Positions 46,941-59,029 are shown, numbered from the stretch's first letter. The stretch: DNA of 64,000 bases from Cydia pomonella (GCF_033807575.1 NC_084703.1:10726001-10790000); one strand, 5' to 3'. Notes: generated by a model not told the origin, from the letters alone. Program-made: numbers and translations.

Positions 46941-48220
46941 TATGTTACAAATTTCAAGGTCCTACCTGCAATGGCTTATCATTTATTTGTGAGAGATTGT
47001 AAGATGAAGGGCGACATGCGCCTTTAGGAGAGACGGGGTGACAGATGAAATGCTTGAATACTTCGAGCCGTAAAGCGCAACAACGCAGTCAGTGGGTGTT
47101 CTGCGTCGGAGTTTTAACAAGGGATTTATGAATCTTGTAGACTCTTTTTAGTATCATGTCTTTTGTTTAAGTATCAAAGTAACATTGGAATTACGTAAAT
47201 TTTCAGGGAAATTGTCACTTATTGTGAAGTAATTTCTGGAGAAAATTGATTTCGTCTAACTTCTCTTTACACTACTTAGAATGTATAATAACAAAAATGT
47301 AGTGTATTAAAGTTGAAGTACAGGATATGTGTAATACAAAATCACCATTTTTAGCAGTCCATACTATACGAAATCTACAAATAAGATCGACAATATCAGT
47401 GCTTAACGCGCGTTTACCTAAACGTCCATCAGAAAAAATAATAATTACTAATTAAGTGAGTTGGTTTAAAAAATATATTTATAGAAATGAAAAATAACAA
47501 GACGTGCTAATAGAAACCAGTACTTGTTATTGCTAACTACAGTAATAGTTAACAACAGGTGTACAATTCATCGACTAAATCTATCAGTTTTACATTTTTG
47601 CGACTAAAATCGATTACGGCATCTTAATGATTTTTGTTGAGATGTTTAGGTAAACAATGTTATCATACCTAGTTCTCTCACGAATATCGAAAAAGTGAAA
47701 TTACCAGTTGTTAACCCACCCTTCCAGCGTCAGGTGTCCGGCCGTAGCGCACACTCCACTTGCTTCGTCACTTTCGGTAGGGGGCGTCCATTAATTACGT
47801 GAGGTGTTCAGGGGGAGGGGATCAAGCTAAATATCACCTGGGGGAGAGAGGGGTCTTTTTCAAGCAAAAAATAGTGTACAATGCGAGAAATTCACAATAT
47901 AATGATATTACAATATGGTTGGCGTAACACCCTCCAAACAATGCCAATGATTTAGATTGCATTAAAGATATGTATAAGTTACTTATGGTCTCGTAACTCA
48001 TAAAAATATATTGTTCATACGTATTACATATGCACTTGGTATACTACTAACGTTAATAAATATGGAATTCTTATGCAAATATACAATGCTCTGATGAGTA
48101 TTTAGATTGATAAAAAGATGACGTTTCCAGTACTTGGAAACTGTGATTTTACTGTCAACTTGTAACTAATAGGGTCCTTTAAAATAATTATTTTCCCTGT
48201 CCACGAAGAGACATAGACGT
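46941..48220. other. No gene; repeat fragment at 47779-47880
   Basis: GGGGGCGTCCATTAATTACG with TGAGGTGTTCAGGGGGAGG is a word string I associate with dispersed insect repeats. The rest is AT-rich. Confidence 0.4.
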
Positions 48221-48425
48221 AAGGTTAATACCGGTTAGTGTGGCTGCGAGTTAAGTGAGGCTTTCCTTCACATTGGGGCCCTTGTTACACATTGATTAGT
48301 GCTTATTACGAGTTCATACATGTGGCTGCTTGCTTGGGCACTAAACACAAATAATGTGTAAACAGGCCCGGTATAAAGGCCAGTTATACTTAACCTGCAG
48401 CCACACTTATCCGGATTAACATCAG
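48221..48425. mobile_element. MITE family E, copy 1
   Basis: GTTAATACCGGTTAGTGTGG with CTGCGAGTTAAG faces CTTAACCTGCAGCCACACTT with ATCCGGATTAAC. The interior ACACATTGATTAGTGCTTAT and AAAGGCCAG recur at 58725-58885. Confidence 0.75.
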
Positions 48426-48454
48426 ACACAGAATGATAAACACATAGATCATAG

Positions 48455-48592
48455 GTACAGTCAAGATATTAAATATCGATACGGACAAAGTGTCAAAAAT
48501 ATGTATACACGCCCTTATTGCCTATATATTAAGGCCGTGTGTACATATTTTTGTCACTTTGTCCGTATCGATTTTTAATACCTTGACTGTAC
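48455..48592. mobile_element. MITE with GTACAGTCA ends (family B-like)
   Basis: GTACAGTCAAGATATTAAAT with ATCGATACGGACAAAGTG is matched over about 38 bp by the right arm, and a further stem pairs ATATGTATACACG with CGTGTGTACATAT. The first nine bases equal the family B termini, but the interior is different. Confidence 0.8.
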
Positions 48593-49576
48593 ATATTAGT
48601 TATTTCTCATTAACACGTTTTAGTACGAGTATTTCTCATAGGTATATTACCCGTAATGACGAAACAATAAATATTAATTGATTGTGCTTAATTAAAAAAC
48701 ATCTACTTTAATCTAAAGTCAGCCTAATTTATCCACATTCTATAGTGGGGGCATGAATTTAGGTAATTTCCCAACAACCAATAATGGGATATGAAATGTA
48801 CTACAAAGTTGCAGAAAACCTATTTTTTCCATGTGACTTGGCGATCGGCGATCGTAAACGGCGATAGCGAGTGGCGTGCTATATTTAATCTTGGCAGTGA
48901 TGGCAATGAGATGCACTCTGCGTAAACGCAGACCGGGCAGCGTATGCACTCTTTTCTTTACAGAAACTCACTTAAAGCCAACTGGTCAGGAGACCTATTC
49001 GAATTTTAAAATCACAATCTATCTCTATATGTCTTAGTACGACGTATAGAGAAATCTCGCTCGCGCTTATTGGTGCGCGATGCACTTCAAGTCCGAGATG
49101 TAACTACTTCAAATCGTTTCACATTCGTACCATGTAATCAATAACAAATACAAATGATGTTCTAAATTCAAATACGAACCCGATTCCGATTTGACAACTT
49201 GTTACGGTTGGGAACTGGTTTGATGAACACGACTTTGATGATCGTCTTGGTAATTGGGGTGCATCTCACGTACGATTTTCACTTAATTTCGCATGCACTA
49301 ATTAGCGTGAACGATCTTCAAGGTCGTATCAAAATAAGAACAAACCCGTAACAAGTTATTAAATCAGAATTGGGCACTAGGACTCCAAAACTCAACAAAA
49401 GGCAACATCAGATCCTCAGCGTTCCAGTTGCATACCAAACTAATTAATAGATGCATTTATGAAAACTGTCATAATATTATGAATACTATTATATATAAGT
49501 ATCCGTTGTACCTTGCCCTGAATTTCATGTTGCTGTTTGTGTGCAATAGAAGTCGTAATAGTGAACATGTACTAAA
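48593..49576. other. No gene seen
   Basis: GGCGATCGGCGATCGTAAAC (48839-48858) contains two GGCGATCG units. No exon was recognised. Confidence 0.4.
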
Positions 49577-49876
49577 GACAATTTGAAATAGAGGTAAATT
49601 GTTAAAGAAAAGTTTGAAGCCACAGTAAATTGCTGCTGCACACTGCCGGGTTATCGCGCTATCACTCGAAACGATGCCGCCATACCTTTGGACTATGATC
49701 TATTAGATGGCGCCACTTTTTGATATTTATCAAATTTAACACATATCAGTGAAAGAATAAGGATCAAAGTCAAATGGCGTTCTAAAAGTTTAAATCATCT
49801 GTCGAAAGAGGGCAGTAAATTTACTGTGGCTACATAGCTTTCTTTGACAATCCACCTCTATTTCAAATTCTCTTTG
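49577..49876. mobile_element. MITE with AATTTGAAATAGAGGT ends
   Basis: CAATTTGAAATAGAGGTAAA with TTGTTAAAGAAAAG and CCACAGTAAAT at the left faces ATTTACTGTGGCTACATAGC with TTTCTTTGACAATCC and ACCTCTATTTCAAATT at the right. Part of its interior (TGGCGTTCTAAAAGTTTAAA) also occurs at 31064. Confidence 0.8.
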
Positions 49877-50944
49877 TCTGTAGGTACTACATTTTTTTTC
49901 TAAAATACAAACTTAATTAAAATGTGATGCTATAATTCCAGTAACACTACAATGTACATAACAATATGTAATAAAAACATGTGTCAAAAGTACAACAAAT
50001 TCAAAAGAATTTTTTAAAGACATAGACAACAACAAGTACAAATTGACTATAGGTACACACAAAAGTGAATATAAAGTGACTCGTTTTATTGTTCCTAGTG
50101 TATACAATGTATGTAGATTGTAGTTCTGACGTTACTAGCACTAATGCTACGTGGGGTGGTAACCGTTCTTAATTGGTCAATAATGGTGAAAGCTATTTTT
50201 AATCTGTTCAAAAACCAAGGTTACAGTGATTATATACTGAGTGAGACAGAAGCAAATAAACCTTACTATACTTAGATAATACGAGGACAGGGCCGAGAAT
50301 TTCAAGACCTAATTAACTATGTACCGTTGCAAACAATATTTTTTTAGATAGCTATGGGAGCACTCCATACTTTTAACTTGAAGTGAAAAAAAAATGTGTA
50401 TAAACGTGTGTCACATCATTCGATAGGTCTTCTAAAACAACTTTAAAGTTTCTCAATAAGCTTTTTGATTTAGTGAATACTTTTAAAAATAAACGTTTTT
50501 AAAGACGAAAAAATAACCCCAGTTCCAGTCTTTGCCTGGTTGTAGATAGGTAGTAAGTGTAGTTGTACAGTTACGGCCTCTTAATATCCAATAAACACTG
50601 GTTCCGTACGTTAAGGCTGGCATAGTTACGATGCATGCGAGTCGTAATCGTAACCCTTTTTATAAATTCATAGTTCTAAAATGGCATGTTATATGCTGCC
50701 TGATCTAAAATTGAAGAAACTAAAAAAGTTATTTATACTTTGTCAAATCAAACTTGATAGTAGAAAAAGGAATTCAAATTTTCTATGTGAGATCAACCCT
50801 TCGTCTTTCAAATTGGCCGCCTTTGTATCGTGTGATACTGTTTGATGCTGTCAGAGAATTACTATTAAAATAATGTCATTGTTGAGTATTAAAAAATATC
50901 ATTCAGGTACTTAATTGATCTTGTTGAGTTTTTAGAGCGAACGC
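49877..50944. other. No gene seen
   Basis: AT-rich DNA between the MITE and the retroposon next to the LINE. No coding or terminal-repeat signal. Confidence 0.4.
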
Positions 50945-51000
50945 TTTCTATTAGGCGACCATATACTTGTTTGCCACCAACGTGGTGAACAAAAAAAAAA
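50945..51000 (+). mobile_element. Retroposon family R, diverged 3' fragment
   Basis: TATTAGGCGACCATATACTT, GTTTGCCACCAACGTGGTGA and an A10 tail. It is the most diverged copy and lies just before the LINE target site. Confidence 0.55.
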
Positions 51001-51026
51001 CTTTTATTTTTAACTAATTACATTTC

Positions 51027-53281
51027 TCTCACTCTCATAAAAACGAAATCGACTTCGTGCTATCAAACCGACCTCTAATATTCCAAAACATAGAGGTACT
51101 AAACATAAACTACCCTTCAGACCACAGGCCAGTGAGAGCTACATTAACATACTTACGACCAAAACAAAGTAGAACAAAATTTACCAACTGTCAAAATAAT
51201 ACATTAAAAAGCGAAGAAGACATTTCAAAGTTCAAAGAATGTTTAAGTTCCTATATATTGAAAGATCAAACGGTAATGCACAAAATTACCTCAGTTCAAA
51301 AATATTACGATAATCTAATCAATATCATCACCAAAAGCTTACAGAACACCCGTGCAGCACATAATTCCGAGAAAAATCATAAAATATTGTCCAATAGTAC
51401 ACTAAAGCTTTTAAAGAGAAGACAAGAGCTGCAAAAAAGCAAGAATAAAACTAGAGCAATAAAAAACGAAATTTCGGCTCTCTACAAGCTTGTTAATAAA
51501 TACATAAAAAAAGATTACACAAATTACAGATACAATACAATCGAAAAACATCTGAGCCACACTGGAAGTACGAAAAAAGCATACAGGGAGCTAAAAACAA
51601 ATAAAAATTGGATTGACGGACTAAAACAAGGCCAAATAACCAAAAACAACCGTAGCGACATCATCTCTATAGCTACTCAGTTTTATGAAGAATTATACAG
51701 TGCTAAAGGACCGATAGACCTCAATAACATAAACAAATGTACTACCAGCAAAGGCAGAGAATTAAATAGACCTGAAATAGAAGAAAGCGAAATCCTAGAG
51801 GCATTGAAAAAATTTAAATCAGACAAAAGCCCGGGCTCAGACAACATAGCAAACGAAGCTTTGAAAATAGCCGCCCCCATACTAGCAGCACCCTTAACAA
51901 TTTTTTTCAATTATGTCCTTGAAACTGGAGAGACACCAGCTCAGTGGTCTGAATCAAATATCATTTTGTTATACAAAAAAGGCGACCCAAACGATATCGG
52001 GAACTATAGACCAATAAGTTTACTCCCAAGTATCTACAAGCTATTTTCCACAATCCTTACCAAAAAAATCAGCTCTACATTAGAGAAAAAACAACCCATA
52101 GAGCAGGCAGGATTTAGAAGGGGCTTCTCTACAATCGATCATATCCACACACTGGAGCTTCTTATAGAGAAATACCAGGAGAAAAGAAGGCCGCTCTACT
52201 TAGCATAATATATCGATTATAAGAAAGCTTTCGATTCAGTGTCACATAATTACATTTGGGAAACACTAACAACGCAGAATGTGGAAAATTACTATATACG
52301 AGTCATCAAGAGCATATACAAAAATAGCAAGAGTAGAGTTAAACTAGAAACAGCCGGTCCCTGGTTCCCTATCAAAAGAGGTGTAAGACAGGGGGACCCT
52401 CTATCTCCTACACTTTTTATAGCTGTACTAGAGTCAATAATAAACAAACTTGACTGGAAAAAACACGGTATAAGAGTCAAAAATAAGTACCTAAGCCACC
52501 TACGCTTCGCCGACGATCTGGTCCTTATATCAGAAAAAGCAAATGAACTACAGTATATGGTAGAGTCTCTAAATTGTGCTAGCAAAGTCGCTGGTTTGGA
52601 AATGAACCTCTCCAAAACTATGTTAATGTCCAACAGCACCAAGTTACCAATATATGTCGACGACGAACCACTTGAATATACTGAAAAATATATTTATCTC
52701 GGCAAACAAATTAGCTTCGATATCTCAAGCAATTACCAAGAGGTGGAACGCAGAGCACAGCTAACTTGGAATAAGTACTGGAGCTTAAAAGAAATATTTA
52801 AGAGCAATCTGCCAATCAATCTAAAGACCAAGGTAATGAATACTTGCCTCATACCATGCCTGACCTATGCTTGTCAGACATGGAAGTTTAACAAGGATTT
52901 ACAAAATAAAATTACTACGTGCCAGCGCGGAATGGAGCGCAGTATGTTAAATATAAAAAGAATAGACAGAATACGCCACACTAAAATCAGAAACATCACC
53001 AAAGCAACAGATGGCTTGACATATGCTCTAGCACTGAAATGGAAGTGGGCTGGACACGTCGCGCGCCTTCAAGACCAGAGATGGACAAAAATTGTCACCG
53101 CGTGGAGGGGACCACCAGGCAAAAGAAAGCAAGGGAGACCCCGAAATCGGTGGGAGGACGAAATCAAACGTACAGCGGGTCCAAACTGGATGCAAACTGC
53201 AAAATCCAGAGAATCACCAAATCCAGAGATTGGTTCACCTTGGAGGAGGCCTTTACCTGCAGAGGGGTTCTTGCAGAATAA
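51027..53281 (+). pseudogene. RTE-like endonuclease/reverse transcriptase, two lesions
   Basis: The frame starts within the endonuclease C-terminus: NEIDFVLSN, then YPSDHRPVRATL with the SDH motif. A basic linker follows (about 51170-51600). Reverse transcriptase motifs then follow in order: SPGSDNIANEALK, IILLYKKGDPNDIGNYRPIS, EQAGFRRGFSTIDHI, DYKKAFDSVSHN, GVRQGDPLSPTLF, the FADD catalytic box (52507-52518) and GLEMNLSKT. Beyond lie LTYACQTWKF, KWKWAGHVARLQDQRW and GRPRNRWEDEI, typical of the RTE/BovB side of non-LTR elements. Two breaks are visible. TAA at 52206-52208 interrupts the block before DYKKAFDS. A 17-bp near-tandem duplication (AAATCCAGAG at 53202 and 53219) shifts the frame; the expected end LEEAFTCRGVLAE then reads in the next frame to TAA at 53279-53281. 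The main frame otherwise runs on to 53330. Confidence 0.9.
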
Positions 53282-53472
53282 CTCACAGGAAAACGAAACA
53301 AATAATAATAATGCTATCATATTTTTATAATTCTTAAAATTCTAACAAACTTTTTTCACGATTCTTACCTACTAACAACAACTACTTTTTGTAATTAAAT
53401 ATAATATTAGTGTAAATTTAACTCTGTAAGAAATAAAGGCTTTTTTATTTTATTTTATTTTATTTATTTTTA
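51027..53472 (+). mobile_element. 5'-truncated RTE-like non-LTR retrotransposon with target-site duplication
   Basis: The insertion is flanked by a perfect 12-bp duplication TAATTACATTTC (51015-51026 and 53473-53484). It contains the end of the endonuclease, the whole reverse transcriptase and C-terminal domain, a 3' UTR with AATAAA at 53432, and a (TTTTA)n tail (53441-53472). RTE-type elements typically end in short tandem repeats rather than poly-A. The left end lies inside the endonuclease domain, as expected for incomplete target-primed reverse transcription. The clean duplication and only two coding lesions suggest a fairly recent insertion. Confidence 0.9.
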
Positions 53473-53484
53473 TAATTACATTTC

Positions 53485-55682
53485 ATTTACGGTCATAACA
53501 GTCAGCATTAAGATATACTGTTTTGTTACAACGAATTTCGTAAATTTTATAATTGCTTAATAATAACATCGAAATCAATTTTATTATGAAATACAACTTA
53601 GAACATCTCTGTGAAAAAAATGCAATTTGATTTGACCTTTATTCTAAAGTCAGCCGAGATGACATTTTATTCAAAATCAAGTGACAGTTGCAAATAAATT
53701 TGTCAAAATATCGCATGTTACTCGTAGTTTTGGAATCGAACGAAAAGGCAGTCGGCCCGACACTAGTTTGTCTGTAAATAAATAAAACTACAGAAGCGTG
53801 ATGTGCGTAAAAAATATCTTTTTCCGCCTTTTTGGATTTTGGAACCAATGAGTGCCACCCATGAAACCAATTAAATTGGTGACGAAATAAATCCTCAATT
53901 CAATATACTTTACACACGTATTCACGTTATACACGACCTCACTCAACATACAACTAGTTTATTTCATATATGCGATATTATTCCAAACAAAAGACCCCAC
54001 AATGGTCTGCTATGCACCATAATTTATAGAAGTTGGATTTCAAATACAGGTGACGTCAACAACGCACCTGCTGACAACAATGTGAGTTGAATATATACGC
54101 CGGGTGTGAATCTTAAAATACTATCTATTATAAAAAACAGTCATAGCGAATAACTTTGAATAATCGCGTAATTGACCGTAGCTTCAGCCAAGGTCTCTGA
54201 TTTGACTTGTGCAAACTGCTTTCGTATATATATCCGGATATTGTGTCCTCAACAGGTCGCAATTCTCAACCGATTCTCGTGAAATTGTGTGACCATGTTC
54301 AGTATTTAAATTTAAATAAAAAACTTCTTCACTTAAGGCCATTGTGAGTACGTTGTGATAATGACTCAAAGAAATATTTTGAGATTCTTTATTTATTAAG
54401 CTGAATCTTAACGTGAGGTCTACAGCTCACAGGCCAACTAGTATTAAACAGCCTCTTGAACGAAATGGGAACTGACGAAATAATCATGTACATATTACCA
54501 GAACTAAATGACAAAATGTACCTACACCAAAGCGCAAACCATGCTATTACGAATCGAGTTATTTGGGTTATTTCCAGCTGTTACCTCCGTGTTGTTACCC
54601 CTGGTAACAGAATTGAGAAGCTTTAGTTACCGTCAATACAAGTTGGAGAGGAGGAAATTGTTTTTACTAAAGTCACTCCCATAATCTATTAGTCCTAGTT
54701 ATGACACGTCTTATTCTAATTTCGGTATAATCAATTAATCTAAACGCTATAAAAACTATAAAACTAATATAATAAAAACGCTAGTGGACGAAAAATATGT
54801 TTTTGTAGGGGACTGGCCCGCCATTATGCATTTTCCTATAATTTACCCAAACAGACAACTAGGTTTATTCGGGCCTTTAAAGCCGGTAGTCAACGTAGGT
54901 CAATGTTAATGCATCTGACTATTTCGGTCCGATAAAACGGCCGGCGGAGGCGCCGGGTACTAATTTAGCTGCACTCACTTCGGGTTGTGCCTATAAATAT
55001 ATAGCCGTATCAATTTAAAGAACATGAAACTAATTCCTGTTTACAATTCTCAGAAAAGCATTTATGAAATTCCTTCTAGCCAATTGTAAAAATAATTATG
55101 AGACCTGACTTAGTTTTTCTGTTAACATAACATGAAATAGAAATTACCTACCTACTCTTAACTCTAATTACAGAATGTGAAAAACTTGAAAATAAGTACC
55201 TGATATCGCTAGCAATTCTTTTAATTGAAGAAACAGCTGGACTCTTGTTAAAAGTTACCAATTATATTGGAAGTTAATTAACGTTAATAAATTCGAAACT
55301 AGAGATGAAATAATTACATCAACAGTCAACAGCATGGCAACGGTAAATATTGTAAATCTACTTGTAAGTTATGTAAGTTACGTAATCTTAATTGCAGTGC
55401 AGATATTGACTAATTTAAATGAATTTATAAACTTAGGAAACTGAGCACAATGTTATTGTAAAACATTTCATGCCTTAAAAGTCCGCAATAAGCTTGGCTA
55501 AATTTCACCTTCCCATATACAAACGGAGTTTGGTTCTCATTTTAAAACTACGTGTTGAATTGTAATGAAAATTCGCACATACAATGACATGAGGTATATC
55601 TATGCCTATGATAAGTTTATATAGCTCCAGCTTATAAAACTAAGAAATATAACAAAATCTGAAAAACAAAATTGAAAGACAT
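53485..55682. other. No gene seen
   Basis: About 2.2 kb, mostly AT-rich. 54220-54330 weakly resembles 28960-29030 (CTCAACCGAT...CGTGAAAT). GGCCGGCGGAGGCGCCGGGT at 54939-54958 is an isolated GC-rich word. AAACGGAGTTTGGTTCTCAT (55520-55539) mirrors 8362-8383. Confidence 0.45.
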
Positions 55683-55965
55683 ACAGCGTAAGTCACCCGG
55701 CCGGAGTGTAAAATTGAAATACACACAGCGTAAGTCACCCGGCCGGGGTGTAAAATTGAAATACACAGCGTAAGTCACCCGGCCGGGGTGTAAAATTGAA
55801 ATACACACAGCGTAAGTCACCCGGCCGGGGTGTAAAATTGAAATACACACAGCGTAAGTCACCCGGCCGGGGTGTAAAATTGAAATACACACAGCGTAAG
55901 TCACCCGGCCGGGTGTAAAATTGAAATACACACAGCGTAAGTCACCCGGCCGGGCTGTAAAATTG
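55683..55965 (+). repeat. 42-bp minisatellite, seven units
   Basis: AGCGTAAGTCACCCGGCCGG starts at 55685, 55727, 55767, 55809, 55851, 55893 and 55934, giving spacings of 42, 40, 42, 42, 42 and 41 bp. Each unit continues GGTGTAAAATTGAAATACAC. CCCGGCCGGG is a palindrome within each unit. Because 42 is a multiple of three, the - strand frame is open with a 14-residue repeat, which I regard as a by-product of the period. Confidence 0.95.
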
Positions 55966-56164
55966 ATGATAAAAGAGTTTTATACTTAAGTCGCAGTCTT
56001 AGACGTAAAATAGGATGTGCTTATTACTGCCACTAAAAGATATGTTTTTTGAATTTTAATTCTATAGAATCATGGTTTAACAGAGCTGTACAGTATAGAA
56101 ATGAGTTCCTTTCAGAGGTTTTCCCGAGGGTCTACAGTATGGGGTTATTCATAAAAGGGGTGTA

Positions 56165-56218
56165 CAAGTTTTTAAAGGGTCAGCAACGCGCATGTAACAT
56201 CTCTGGAGTTTGCCACCG
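56165..56218 (+). mobile_element. Retroposon family R, internal fragment, with (TA)n next to it
   Basis: GGGTCAGCAACGCGCATGTA, ACATCTCTGGAGTTTGCCAC and CGACGTGATA match the 61.8-kb copy but lack the middle part. A TATATATATATATATATA run (56221-56239) stands where the poly-A tail is expected. Confidence 0.5.
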
Positions 56219-56305
56219 ACGTGATATATATATATATATAGGCATTTTGGGACATAAACATCATTAATATTTCACTTTCTATGAATAATGAATTAATTAA
56301 AACCA

Positions 56306-56354
56306 AATGTGTATGTATGTATGTATGCATGCATGTATGTATGTATGTATGTAC
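56306..56354. repeat. GTAT/GCAT microsatellite
   Basis: Tetranucleotide TATG repeats with a central GCATGCATG variant occupy about 48 bp. Confidence 0.85.
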
Positions 56355-56639
56355 ACACTTTATTGTACATAGAAATAAAAACACGAGAAACACAGTTAAT
56401 TATAATACAACACACACAGAGTAAATTAAATACAACAAAGGCGAACTTATTCCTGTTTGGAATCTCTTCCAGTTAACCTTTGAGGAAATGAGTAGAACAG
56501 AAGTAAAACGATGAATGTTTAATATATTTTTTATATTTTATCTCTGACACTTAGAGACTTATACATCTCTAAAGAATTTTAGTATTTTATGGTTTTATTT
56601 TTTTATCATAGTTTTTTTTTGTGTAATTTGACATTTAGA

Positions 56640-56792
56640 GACAGTATACATCTCTAATAAAGTATTTATTATTTCATAGATTCGATATTTGTAATTGTTT
56701 TTTTTTTTAATTTATTGTTTGTAAAAATGGATATGTAAAAGTGCCCCTGTGGCCTATTTGCTGAATAAATGTTTGATATTTGATATTTGATA
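56640..56792 (+). repeat. LINE-type 3' end with TTTGATA tail
   Basis: GTGCCCCTGTGGCCTATTTG with CTGAATAAATG and three TTTGATA(T) units form a polyadenylation signal plus short tandem tail. No coding region precedes it, so it is a truncated copy. Confidence 0.55.
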
Positions 56793-57029
56793 ATGAATAA
56801 CAACCAAAAGTGTACAATCACTAAAATTAATGAAATGCATGTTTTGAATACACATTCCTAATATTAATATAAGAATGCATACATATGTATATATGTATAT
56901 ATATATAACAAATATATACTCAATATATAATATAATTAAATAGATATGAATTCTAACCAGAAAAGTAAAGGAAATTAAAAAAGTACTCAATCGCAGTAGT
57001 AAGTCTTTACCTAAGTATCGGAAAGCCAC

Positions 57030-57265
57030 AATTTTTTAAGCCTCTCCTTGAGTGATGCTAGATTGGGATTGCCACACGGACGCCGGTATCTCGTTCCATA
57101 TCTTAACGGCGTGGACAGTGAAGGATTTTTTGTATGTGCGCGTCATATTGGAAGAAATTGCGAGTCAAAGATTGACGCTTGATCGAAGGTGATGACCACT
57201 ACCAGCAGCTTAGAAACTAAATCTTTCGAAAAGGTAAGGTGGCGGCATGATTGAATAGTAGAACA
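57030..57265 (-). pseudogene. LINE reverse-transcriptase C-terminal relic, - strand
   Basis: On the - strand about 57175-57080 reads NMTRTYKKSFTVHAVKIWNE followed by IPASVW, the YK-SF...A-K-WN-LP pattern at the C-terminus of many non-LTR reverse transcriptases. The adjacent frame continues PNLASLKERLKKL, so a frameshift lies near 57075. No catalytic region is present. The short conserved match makes the clade uncertain. Confidence 0.6.
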
Positions 57266-58479
57266 TTGAAAAGCAATGACAGGACATGCACACACATGAA
57301 ATAAATACATTTACAAATGTAATACAATTCTGAAATGGGATTTGATCTGGATTATGTTTTCATACATTCATCAATCTGATCAATAACATGTTGCCCAGCG
57401 ACCATGAGTTTGTCTGCTGCATATTGTTTGAATAATAATAGTTTTTGTGACGATTTTCTTGTCCCGATAAAAAGTGTGTCAATGTGATGCGCGCTAAATG
57501 TTTATTTATTCGGTCTGTTTAGTTCAATATATAATTTTACGAGTATCTATAGAAAACTTATTTTTTGCAAACTTTTGTTTTAAAATGGAGAATATTGTAG
57601 ACACATTCAGCGATTAGAAAGAAAAATATACCTACTTAATGCATTACAATAAACCAGCTAAGCGTGAGTCAAGTGCGCGTCGAACTCGAATTCCAAGAGG
57701 TCCGTAGTAGTCGTGTGATAAGTGAGCCTTGAAAACCCGAAAGGGTCGTAGTCGGATCAAATACCAGATGTTAGAGAAAGTGTTAAGGCGTGGTGGCTTA
57801 TATCTTAATCACCACATAATAGCTTTATACATACCTATAGAATCGATGTTTAAGAAAGAAACTTACTTGGAATTGAACCGCTGAGATGGCGCTGATTTTG
57901 CCCTAGAAACCGCACATTCGGAGCTAAAGTAAGGCTTATGGGCGGTGTTTACTTAGTGATCGCATCAATCCATGAACGTATTTAGAGAAAAGTGGTGTCA
58001 TTTGATATCTTACTTGATTACTATAACAATAAAATACGTGGCATTATAAAAAGCTGTCAAAAATTAGAAATTTGGGATTTTTCAGAGATATTTTACGATT
58101 TTTCTTGTTTGAGGCTACTGTGTGCGAAAATTAACGTACAAAACTGATGCAAAGTAACTGGGATAGCAGGATAAAATACGGAACAATAGTACAAGTGCCT
58201 AAAAGCGAAGGCCGAAGACAGAGCTGCATTAATATTGAATGTAGTGCTCAATCACAACAATAGTACAAGTATCATTGCAGCCGTGTGTGTCCAAGCTACA
58301 CTTAAAGGCGTTTGGGACTTCAGCCCTCGGTGCTCGGCCTTTGGCCTTCGCAATTAAGATACTCAGACCATTATTCTGTGTTTAAGCACTAATCTCCCGC
58401 AGCTCGGCCTTCGGCCTCGCATGTAGGTAGCGTGTAGCCGCTCCTCTTCGGGACGCTTCTAGCCCTTTACCCCCAAAAG
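57266..58479. other. No gene; weak repeat traces
   Basis: 57655-57720 has GCGTGAGTCAAGTGCGCGTC with GAACTC, a degraded version of the GCGAGTCGGACTCGC start of the 12.8-kb repeat. 58318-58450 contains CTTCGGCCT words (GCTCGGCCTTCGGCCTCGCA). No exon. Confidence 0.4.
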
Positions 58480-58652
58480 TGCCCCCTATGTTTAAAATTC
58501 ATTTGTTTACATTACATGTCCGTCTTTGGATCACAGACTTACATAAGTGTTCCAAATTTCAACTTAATTGGTCCAGCAATATCGGAGCAAATAGGCTGTG
58601 ACATACGGACTTTCGGGTTTATTCCTTTTGAGGTACGGATCCCTAAAAAAAA
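58480..58652 (+). repeat. 3' fragment of a CTACGGAACCC-type repeat
   Basis: TTCCAAATTTCAACTTAATT, GGAGCAAATAGGCTGTGACA, TACGGACTTTCGGGTT and a final AGGTACGGATCCCTAAAAAA parallel the ends of the 7.0-kb and 12.8-kb repeats. Confidence 0.5.
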
Positions 58653-58724
58653 AAATTGATTTCGTCCCTCTGGCAAGTCTAGCATCAATGTTGGTGCGAG
58701 AAGGGCCTACCTAAAGTTAATAAT

Positions 58725-58885
58725 GGATAGTGAGGCTGCGGGATATGTGTAGCTGACCTTAGTATTGGGGCCTGTTTACACATTGATTAGAGTTTTTACA
58801 AGTTCAGTTTGCTTGCTTTAAACACGTAAAGGGGCCAATGTGAAGGCCAGACACTTATCCCGCAGCCAAACTTATCCGTATTGTC
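58725..58885. mobile_element. MITE family E, copy 2
   Basis: ATGGATAGTGAGGCTGCGGG faces TATCCCGCAGCCAAACTTAT with CCGTAT. The interior TTTACACATTGATTAGAGTT and GGGGCC / GTGAAGGCCAGA match copy 1 at 48221-48425. Confidence 0.75.
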
Positions 58886-59029
58886 ATACAGATGACTACT
58901 ATGTCATAATACGACAGTGAATTGCCTCGTTGCTCTGCAGAGTGCGGGCCAGCTCCAACCCCATCCTGGTTACTGTAGCGGGCCGATACAACTCACCTAT
59001 TGTGCGACATTGTAAATGTGTCATGTCAT

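Noticed and set aside
46803..47027. 74-codon frame
   Set aside because: Runs through SINE family S copy 6.
52292..53337. Additional frames on both strands within the LINE
   Set aside because: Shadows of the reverse transcriptase frame, except the last about 20 codons to 53281, which are its frameshifted end.
55632..55931. 99-codon - strand frame with 14-residue repeats
   Set aside because: A 42-bp period keeps any open frame open, and one unit is 40 bp. Treated as minisatellite.
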